NCBI GenBank assembly: GCA_937990665.1
Contig: CALKRF010000047.1
Coordinates: 1 to 36,377 of the forward strand
Direction of reading: 5' to 3'
Source: an uncultured Atopobium sp.
GTDB taxonomy: Bacteria; Actinomycetota; Coriobacteriia; Coriobacteriales; Atopobiaceae
Length of the DNA stretch: 36,377 nucleotides
The notes beneath the pieces were generated by a model. The model was not told the origin of the DNA, did no database searches, and saw only the letters and a list, made by a program, of their open reading frames with translations. Positions within the stretch are counted from its first letter, which is position 1, and the number at the start of each line of letters is the position of its first letter. Positions 31,069 through 36,377 of this stretch are shown here, in pieces. Made by a program: the position numbers and the translations under genes.

Positions 31069-31782
31069 TTAGGACTCGTGGCTAGCGTTGCCGGCCTCAA
31101 AGCGATAGCCAACACCGTGAACAGTGAACAGCCAGCGAGGATTACGAGGATCATCACCAAGCTTTGCACGCAAATTCTTGACGTGCGAATCAATAGTGCG
31201 CTCATAGCCCTCAAAGTCATAGCCCAGGACCTTCTCGACAAGCTCCATACGTGTGTACACGCGGCCAGGATAGCGAGCAAGGGTGGTGAGCAGCTTAAAC
31301 TCTGAAGCAGTAAGGTCAACTTCCTCGTTGTTAATGAGAATCTTGTGACCAGAAATATCAATGGTAAGCGTACCGTAATCAAGCACGTCAACAGCAGTCT
31401 CTGGCTCAGAATACGTGCGGCGGAACAGCGCGCGAACACGTGCCACCAGCTCACGAGGCGAGAAAGGCTTGACAAGGTAGTCATCAGCACCAAGCTCAAG
31501 ACCAATAATCCTGTCTTCTACCTCACCTTTTGCGGTAAGCATGATGATAGGCACATTGGAGGTATCTCTAATTGCACGGCAAACGCGCTCTCCAGAAAGC
31601 TTTGGAAGCATGAGGTCAAGGATAACCAGGTCAAATGCATGTTTCTCAAACTCTTCAACTGCACTCTGACCGTCGCCAACACCCTTAACAACGTAATTTT
31701 CGCGCTCAAGATATGCTGAGACGGCGTCACGGATGACTTTCTCATCTTCGACAATCAGAATTTTCTTCTCGTCGGAAGCCAT
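31069..31782 (-). CDS. OmpR/PhoB-family response regulator
   Basis: A 237-residue regulator. The receiver domain (about 7-120) has acidic residues in IVEDE and phosphoacceptor D56 in LVILDLMLP, plus LTAKG and the KPFSPREL region. The winged-helix DNA-binding domain (about 135-232) contains LTASEFKLL, the recognition region RTIDSHVKNLRAKLGDD and WLFTVHGVGYRF. ATG at 31782 follows AAGGGGAG; a longer in-frame start at 31809 is less likely. A dyad (ATGTGC-ttatg-GCACAT, 31812-31828) and an 11-base-period direct repeat (31872-31889) upstream may be autoregulatory sites. Confidence 0.95.
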   Translation of the reverse strand: MASDEKKILIVEDEKVIRDAVSAYLERENYVVKGVGDGQSAVEEFEKHAFDLVILDLMLPKLSGERVCRAIRDTSNVPIIMLTAKGEVEDRIIGLELGADDYLVKPFSPRELVARVRALFRRTYSEPETAVDVLDYGTLTIDISGHKILINNEEVDLTASEFKLLTTLARYPGRVYTRMELVEKVLGYDFEGYERTIDSHVKNLRAKLGDDPRNPRWLFTVHGVGYRFEAGNASHES

Positions 31783-31871
31783 TGTCTCCCCTTTTCTTTT
31801 GCCCTGCATGTATGTGCTTATGGCACATTACGATTATTCATTAATTATTTGTATTCATTCTATCGCTATGC

Positions 31872-31889
31872 CTACAAATAATCTACAAA
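31872..31889. promoter_or_regulatory. Direct repeat with one-helical-turn period upstream of the response regulator
   Basis: CTACAAA at 31872-31878 and again at 31883-31889 give an 11-base period, the arrangement bound by OmpR/PhoB-type dimers. It lies 90-107 bases before the regulator start and overlaps the stop codon of the upstream gene. It is a candidate autoregulatory site. Confidence 0.4.
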
Positions 31890-33094
31890 GAAAAAACACG
31901 AACTGTCACGGAAGCAGGATATCCGCTGGTAGGGTCTTTAACAGTCGAGTAGGTTACAAAAGAATCACAGTTGCCTTCTCGGGCAGGGAATTCTCCGTAA
32001 TCAACGCTTCTATCCATTGAATAAAGCCAGTTTGCCGTTTGATTCTGTGTATCAACAAGCACGTAAGAAGCGCGACTCTTAATAATATAAAGGCTTCCTT
32101 TACCTGCAGCTATTGCATAAGGCTCGCGTTCAACGATGTAAGGATTTTCTCCTGAAGCAGGCAAGATATACGTTCCCATCTTGCCCAAAAGACCGCCCGA
32201 GTCGTAGCTTGCTTCAACAGACACAATGAACTTATCGTCTACGCGACTTGCTGCAAAAGGCTTAACAGATTGAGGCATAACAAGCTGGTCAACCTTGGTT
32301 TTGAGGTTATCGCCCAGCAGGTACGCCGTAACGCCATAGTAGGTGCCCTCAGAGGCACGAACTCGAGGAGTAAGGGTGACTACGCCCTTAGAGATAGATG
32401 GCGCAGTAGCAAATCTACCTGGAGATTCAACGGCATCCGTTCCTTCAGAATCACCCACACGCCACACGTAGCAGTGAGAAGACTCACGGGTTTTCTCGCC
32501 AGAAGAAGAAGGCTGGACAAGCCAAACCACCTTATCGTCTCCGCAAGCAAATGGAGCCGGATCCCAGTTTTTATCGGCCTTGTACAGTACCTTTGCGTCA
32601 CCTGTGAGCTTGCCGTCAGAAAATGGTGCGGCGAGAAGCTCCCAATCAAAGGTTGTGGTATCCACCTCGACCCATGCGTATACAGAGTCAGAGCAGCGGA
32701 CGTCGTAAATAACGGCGGTAGTATTGTTCATCTGTGCTGTAGGAACAACGTCAACTACCTGGCCAGACGTCAGCGAGAGAGCAGAACCCTTTACCATAGG
32801 CGTGGCAGATGCGCCGGCCGTGGTAACGGGAATCCAATTTCCGTCAGCTGGATGTAGCACGCTTCCCAAAGGTAGCGTCCATGTCTGGCTTGGCTGAGCA
32901 GAATATTCCGTTGAGCTATAGGAGTCCAGCACGTTTGTGCCGGAAGACTCATCAAGTACCAGCGGCTTTCCTGCGTCACTCGAGCCCTCTTGATGGGAGC
33001 AGCCTGCTGCGATGCTAATTGCACCAGCAACTACTACGCCAGCTGCTCCCGTCTTGAAGAAGTTTCGACGAGAAATATTCCCAAACAAAGCCAC
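31883..33094 (-). CDS. Tat-exported putative lipoprotein, beta-propeller-like
   Basis: A 403-residue exported protein. The N-terminus has a twin-arginine motif, SRRNFFKTG (R9, R10), a hydrophobic core, and a lipobox-like AAGC with Cys32. Together these suggest Tat export followed by lipidation, although Ala at -3 is not the best lipobox residue. The mature part is rich in repeated beta-strand segments (for example SVYAWVEVDTTTFDWELL, DKVVWLVQPSS and VTLTPRV), as in beta-propeller folds. No catalytic motif is recognised. GTG at 33094 lies three bases after the purB stop with a poor Shine-Dalgarno, so it is probably coupled to purB. It is followed at once by the two-component system, which might respond to envelope conditions. 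Confidence 0.82.
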   Translation of the reverse strand: MALFGNISRRNFFKTGAAGVVVAGAISIAAGCSHQEGSSDAGKPLVLDESSGTNVLDSYSSTEYSAQPSQTWTLPLGSVLHPADGNWIPVTTAGASATPMVKGSALSLTSGQVVDVVPTAQMNNTTAVIYDVRCSDSVYAWVEVDTTTFDWELLAAPFSDGKLTGDAKVLYKADKNWDPAPFACGDDKVVWLVQPSSSGEKTRESSHCYVWRVGDSEGTDAVESPGRFATAPSISKGVVTLTPRVRASEGTYYGVTAYLLGDNLKTKVDQLVMPQSVKPFAASRVDDKFIVSVEASYDSGGLLGKMGTYILPASGENPYIVEREPYAIAAGKGSLYIIKSRASYVLVDTQNQTANWLYSMDRSVDYGEFPAREGNCDSFVTYSTVKDPTSGYPASVTVRVFSL

Positions 33095-33097
33095 GAT

Positions 33098-34444
33098 TTA
33101 GTCCAATTCAAGATGCTCAAGACGGTCAAACAGAACGTTTGAGCGGGTAAGGAATGCACGAGGATCAAAAATCTTCTCAAGCTCCTCGTGGCTCAGCGTA
33201 CAAGCTGGATCTGCCTCAAGAAGCTCCTGGTAGGATGGTCCTTCCTTGCACTGCTGAATGTCTCCCCACACCTTCATGGCGTTAGACTGGACAATCTTGT
33301 ATGCCTCTTCGCGAGTAATACCAGTGTTTACCAGGGCAAGAAGAACCTTTGACGAGAAGAGCATGCCACGGGTCTTATTGAGGTTTGCCATCATCTGCTC
33401 TGGATACAGAACCATACCATCAAGCAAGAACTCAAGCTTTGACAACATGTGATCAAGAGCAATGAAGCTATCTGCCTGGGCAACGCGCTCAGCAGAAGAG
33501 TGACTGATGTCACGCTCGTGCCAAAGTGCAACGTTATCAAAGGCAACCTGTGCGTTTGCCTTAACTACGCGGGACAAACCACAGATCTTCTCGGCAGTAA
33601 TAGGATTGCGCTTATGAGGCATAGCGGAAGAGCCCTTCTGGCCCTTGCGGAATGGCTCCTCAGCCTCGAGGGTATCGGTCTTCTGCAGTGCTCGCATCTC
33701 AGTTGCAATGCGCTCACAGGTAGCGGCAACGGTTGCCAGAACACCGGCAAGGTACGCGTGGTGGTCGCGAGAAATAACCTGGGTTGAAAGAGGATCGTGG
33801 ACAAGACCGAGTTTCTCGCAAACGTACTCCTCAACAAAAGGATCAATGGAAGAGTACGTTCCAACAGCGCCAGAAATTGCACCGTAGGCAACGTTTTTGC
33901 GAGCGTCTTTGAGACGGTCAAGATCGCGCTTGAACTCCCAGGCCCAGCTACCAAACTTCATGCCAAAGGTCATAGGCTCGGCGTGAATGCCGTGAGTGCG
34001 GCCGACACACAGAGTGTCGCGCTCCTCAAAAGCACGACGCTTGCAGATAGCAGCGCAGCGACGAACTGCAGCAATAAGCAGGTCACATGCCTGAGTGAGC
34101 TGGTAGCAAAGAGCGGTATCGCCCAAGTCTGTTGAGGTCATGCCATAGTGAACCCAGCGGCTTGGCTTGAGCTCACCCTCTGGAACCTCAGCATCAATAT
34201 AGGAGCCCATGTTAGTCAGAAACGCAATAACATCGTGGTTAGTAACAGCCTCAATCTCGTCTACCTCAGCGCGGTTAAACGCTGCGTGCTCACGAATCCA
34301 AGCTGCCTCTTCGCGAGAAATGCCAATAACACCAAGCTCAGCCTGTGCTTCGCACGCAAGGACTTCAATCTCCTGCCAAACGGCGTACTTGTTCTCCAAA
34401 GAAAAGATGTGGCCCATTTCTTTGCCGGTGTAGCGATCTACCAC
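33098..34444 (-). CDS. purB: Adenylosuccinate lyase
   Basis: A 448-residue lyase of the fumarase/aspartase superfamily. It acts twice in purine synthesis: SAICAR to AICAR plus fumarate, and adenylosuccinate to AMP plus fumarate. The signature loop GSSAMPHKRNP lies at residues 271-281, with GMTSTDLGD (101-109) and GRTHGIHAEP (148-157) as the other active-site blocks. GTG at 34444 follows AAGGAG with a spacing of seven. Its product feeds PurH, encoded earlier in the window. The Tat-exported protein gene follows three bases later. Confidence 0.97.
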   Translation of the reverse strand: MVDRYTGKEMGHIFSLENKYAVWQEIEVLACEAQAELGVIGISREEAAWIREHAAFNRAEVDEIEAVTNHDVIAFLTNMGSYIDAEVPEGELKPSRWVHYGMTSTDLGDTALCYQLTQACDLLIAAVRRCAAICKRRAFEERDTLCVGRTHGIHAEPMTFGMKFGSWAWEFKRDLDRLKDARKNVAYGAISGAVGTYSSIDPFVEEYVCEKLGLVHDPLSTQVISRDHHAYLAGVLATVAATCERIATEMRALQKTDTLEAEEPFRKGQKGSSAMPHKRNPITAEKICGLSRVVKANAQVAFDNVALWHERDISHSSAERVAQADSFIALDHMLSKLEFLLDGMVLYPEQMMANLNKTRGMLFSSKVLLALVNTGITREEAYKIVQSNAMKVWGDIQQCKEGPSYQELLEADPACTLSHEELEKIFDPRAFLTRSNVLFDRLEHLELD

Positions 34445-34465
34445 GATGAGACTCCTTCTGCTCGT

Positions 34466-34504
34466 AAAAGAAAAGGTCGAGTACCACTATGGTACCCGAC
34501 CTTT
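34466..34504 (-). terminator. Terminator between tRNA-Lys and purB
   Basis: Two 14-base arms (34472-34485 and 34491-34504) form a stem with one G-U pair around a five-base loop. On the minus strand it is followed by TCTTTT. It ends the tRNA-Lys transcript just upstream of the purB ribosome binding site. Confidence 0.82.
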
Positions 34505-34512
34505 GAATTACC

Positions 34513-34588
34513 TGGTGGGCCGTTAGGGGTTCGAACCCTAGACCTTGGGATTAAAAGTCCCCTGCTCTACCAACTGAGCTAACGGCCC
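34513..34588 (-). tRNA. tRNA-Lys (TTT)
   Basis: A 76-base tRNA with acceptor GGGCCGT/ACGGCCC, discriminator A and encoded CCA. Anticodon stem GGGGA/TCCCA (with one mismatch at its top) encloses CTTTTAA, anticodon TTT (complement at 34553-34555). It reads AAA and AAG. Confidence 0.96.
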
Positions 34589-34596
34589 ATTATCGG

Positions 34597-34616
34597 GCGT
34601 GGCAATTTTACCACGC
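34597..34616 (-). terminator. Hairpin after the aminopeptidase gene, weak
   Basis: GCGTGG (34597-34602) and CCACGC (34611-34616) pair perfectly around eight bases, between the aminopeptidase stop and tRNA-Lys. There is no T tract, so it may be a processing or weak termination structure, and the tRNA may be read from the upstream promoter. Confidence 0.35.
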
Positions 34617-34636
34617 AACTAGGATAGTGTAGCAGT

Positions 34637-35914
34637 TTACTCCCATGCCCATTGTCCATTTACGAAAATTGGTGTTTCTTTTCCATCGGCAGAAATTCCC
34701 CAAATATTCAAATCGTCTGCACCAATCATAAAATCGACGTGTGTTGTGCTCTGATTGACGCCATGAGCCAAGAGTTCATCAGGGTTCATCTCTAGGCCAC
34801 CTTCCAGGCACTCTGGGAAGCCCATTCCAAGTGCTAAGTGGCAGCTAGCGTTCTCGTCATAGAGAGTGTCGTAGAACAAAATACCGCTCTGGCGAATAGG
34901 CGTGTTCTTGGAGATAAGCGCACATTCTCCCAGGTACTTGCCACCCTTTTGAGAAACAATAGAGGTCAGAACGTCCTTGCCCTGTTCAGCGCCGTAGTCA
35001 ACAACCTCGCCGTCTTTGAAGGTAAACCAAAAGTTCTTAACAATCTGGCCAGCGTGAATCAGCGGCAGCGCGGAGTGGACTGTACCGTTTACCTTGCGAT
35101 AATTTGGCGTGGTAAAGACTTCCTCAGTAGGAATGTTAGGGAAGAACAATGTTCCGTCCTGAGTCTTGCCAGCGCCACCTTCCCAAAGATGGCCTGGGTT
35201 CATGCCAATAGTCAGGTTAGTTCCATTTGAAGACTCATAACGAAGCTCTTCAAACTGATGAGAATTCATGAAGCGCTTGGTCTTCTCAAACGTTGCATTA
35301 TGGGTCTCCCAAGCACTCTGAGGATCTTCTCCACTTGCATGAGCAACGTCCAAAATAGCAATCCAAAGCCTGTAGATTGCCTCAGCCTCAGAAAGCTCTG
35401 GGAAAATTACCTTTGCCCATTCAGCTGCAGGAACGCCAGCAATACACCAAACGTTTTTACCAAAGTCCATGCCATTTCTAAAGACGTCGCACTCCAGGTT
35501 TCTTGCACGAGAAACGGCAGCTGGCTTTTCTGGATCAATACCCTTGAGCCCATTTGGGTCATCAGACGAGAGGAACAAAAATGCTGCACCCTGCTCTGCG
35601 AGGGAGTTAAGCTGCTCAATCTTCCAGCTTGGAGTTTTAGAAAGACGAGCTAGATCTACGTTTTCGTACATGATTCTTGAGGACTCTTGATCGCCCCAAA
35701 TAACCGTGACAAATTCTGCACCAGCTGCATAGGCTGCGCGCTGAACTCTACGAGCAAAATCAGCAATCTCAATTGAAGCGTTAATTACCAGCTGACTTCC
35801 CTCAGAAATTGCGCATCCCTTCTTCACAAGAAGCTCAGCATATTTATCAATCTGATCAGACAGTGCATCAAGGGCAATCTTTACCTCTTGGTCTGTCATA
35901 GGAATTTGTGCCAT
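34637..35914 (-). CDS. M29-family aminopeptidase (AmpS/PepS type)
   Basis: A 425-residue metallo-aminopeptidase of the thermophilic aminopeptidase (M29) family, the usual length being about 400-415. It releases N-terminal amino acids from peptides in the cytosol. Conserved blocks include GMNPGHLWEGG, FPNIPTEEVFTTPNY with the metal-binding Glu, VHSALPL, YLGECALI with the second Glu, and the C-terminal NQSTTHVDFMIG with His and Asp ligands. ATG at 35914 follows AAGGGA; an in-frame ATG six codons upstream has no comparable site. It is a single gene flanked by tRNA-Gly and tRNA-Lys on the same strand. Confidence 0.94.
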   Translation of the reverse strand: MAQIPMTDQEVKIALDALSDQIDKYAELLVKKGCAISEGSQLVINASIEIADFARRVQRAAYAAGAEFVTVIWGDQESSRIMYENVDLARLSKTPSWKIEQLNSLAEQGAAFLFLSSDDPNGLKGIDPEKPAAVSRARNLECDVFRNGMDFGKNVWCIAGVPAAEWAKVIFPELSEAEAIYRLWIAILDVAHASGEDPQSAWETHNATFEKTKRFMNSHQFEELRYESSNGTNLTIGMNPGHLWEGGAGKTQDGTLFFPNIPTEEVFTTPNYRKVNGTVHSALPLIHAGQIVKNFWFTFKDGEVVDYGAEQGKDVLTSIVSQKGGKYLGECALISKNTPIRQSGILFYDTLYDENASCHLALGMGFPECLEGGLEMNPDELLAHGVNQSTTHVDFMIGADDLNIWGISADGKETPIFVNGQWAWE

Positions 35915-36053
35915 CTTGTTCCCTTCAACCATCGATCCACTTAATTCAAGAAATTAAGAGCAAACGTTTTGGCGATATATCCAAAGTATTTCCGTTCCAC
36001 TTCTACCCGAACAGCCTTCTTCACAACGCCAAATTTCAATCTTGTCCATAAAT

Positions 36054-36071
36054 AGAGCCCCGAAGGGCTCT
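36054..36071 (-). terminator. Hairpin after tRNA-Gly
   Basis: AGAGCCC (36054-36060) and GGGCTCT (36065-36071) form a seven-base stem with a TTCG tetraloop on the minus strand. It is followed by ATTTAT, a short T-rich tract. Confidence 0.6.
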
Positions 36072-36081
36072 TGTATGTCAT

Positions 36082-36156
36082 TGGAGCGGGCAACGGGATT
36101 CGAACCCGCGGATGATGGCTTGGGAAGCCATTGCCTTACCACTTGGCGATGCCCGC
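36082..36156 (-). tRNA. tRNA-Gly (CCC)
   Basis: A 75-base tRNA with acceptor GCGGGCA/TGCCCGC, discriminator T and encoded CCA. Anticodon stem ATGGC/GCCAT encloses TTCCCAA, anticodon CCC (complement at 36122-36124). It reads GGG. A TAAAAT -10-like element lies ten bases upstream of its 5' end, with no clear -35. Confidence 0.95.
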
Positions 36157-36230
36157 AATTGTGTAGATTTTATCACAGTATTTTTTGCCTTTTGATTGCT
36201 TGCTCAGCAACTAGATAAAAGTTTGATGCG

Positions 36231-36258
36231 TTGTTTTCTGCCTAGCTGCACATATACA
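36231..36258 (+). promoter_or_regulatory. Promoter for the right-edge gene
   Basis: TTGTTT (36231-36236) and TATACA (36253-36258) are separated by 16 bases. Transcription would start near 36265, exactly at the base of the structured leader. Confidence 0.55.
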
Positions 36259-36265
36259 ACAAAAA

Positions 36266-36324
36266 TGCGCCTACACAAATTTTCTTTGTCAGAAATTGGA
36301 CAAGCGCTGGTCAGAATAGGCGCA
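36266..36324 (+). promoter_or_regulatory. Structured 5' leader, possible cis-regulatory RNA
   Basis: TGCGCCTA (36266-36273) and TAGGCGCA (36317-36324) can close a 59-base element. Inside is a hairpin ACAAA-TTTTC-TTTGT (36275-36289) and a second arm with GAC/GTC pairing potential; GTCAGAA occurs twice (36288-36294 and 36310-36316). It starts at the predicted transcription start and ends 39 bases before the ATG. It matches no riboswitch class that I know. Confidence 0.45.
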
Positions 36325-36363
36325 AAATCACTCTTTAGCATGCTCTCCAACGAAAGGAGCGCT

Positions 36364-36377
36364 ATGCAAAAGTACTT
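36364..36377 (+). CDS. Start of a plus-strand gene cut by the window edge
   Basis: An ATG at 36364 follows AAAGGAG with a spacing of five and continues CAAAAGTAC to the edge, giving MQKY. The promoter, leader and ribosome binding site upstream make it a credible gene start. Nothing can be said of its product. Confidence 0.6.

Noticed and set aside
35954..36142. Small minus-strand open frame over tRNA-Gly
   Set aside because: It covers most of the tRNA and its terminator hairpin and has no independent start signal.

Overview
The window looks like core chromosome of an anaerobic, mid-GC actinobacterium of the Coriobacteriia. The Atopobiaceae (Atopobium/Lancefieldella-like) are my best guess, from family knowledge rather than a search. 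The grounds are a single-polypeptide pyruvate:ferredoxin oxidoreductase, an actinobacterial FHA/PP2C/RodA-PbpA/PknB cluster, a MurT-GatD-type gene pair, and tRNA genes that all encode their 3' CCA. There is no phage, insertion sequence or CRISPR array. Genes are tightly packed on both strands and most have clear Shine-Dalgarno sites.

Layout. 1-2.0 kb: end of an unknown gene, thioredoxin, a PAP2 phosphatase and a convergent YfcE-like phosphoesterase. 2.0-4.8 kb (minus): a QueT-like transporter followed by a LytS/LytR-type two-component system. 4.9-7.0 kb (minus): a MurT/GatD-like pair whose amidotransferase lacks its catalytic residues. 7.1-11.1 kb: nifJ and a long upstream region rich in dyads. 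11.1-13.4 kb: an unknown protein and purH. 13.5-15.5 kb (plus): GNAT acetyltransferase, glutamyl-Q-tRNA(Asp) synthetase, tRNA-Ser and tRNA-Arg. 15.5-17.7 kb: a small orphan gene behind a LexA-type palindrome, serS, a small membrane protein and tRNA-Leu.

17.8-27.4 kb (plus) is the growth and cell-wall signalling cluster. It encodes a Ser/Thr kinase with a polytopic membrane domain, FhaA, FhaB, a PP2C phosphatase, a fused RodA/FtsW-class glycosyltransferase and penicillin-binding transpeptidase, and PknB with four PASTA repeats. These would couple muropeptide or lipid II sensing, phosphorylation and peptidoglycan synthesis.

27.4-27.8 kb is noncoding, with a three-copy inverted/direct repeat. 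27.8-36.2 kb (minus) holds tRNA-Arg, a small membrane protein, purC, an OmpR-type two-component system, a Tat-targeted putative lipoprotein, purB, tRNA-Lys, an M29 aminopeptidase and tRNA-Gly. The window ends with a promoter, a structured leader and the first codons of a plus-strand gene.

Three purine genes (purH, purC, purB) are scattered, not in one operon. QueT and the glutamyl-Q-tRNA synthetase together suggest salvage and use of queuosine. The observations most worth following are the apparently non-catalytic MurT/GatD pair, the SOS-box orphan gene, the repeat array at 27.4 kb, the structured leader at the right end, and the SEDS-PBP fusion next to a membrane-anchored kinase.
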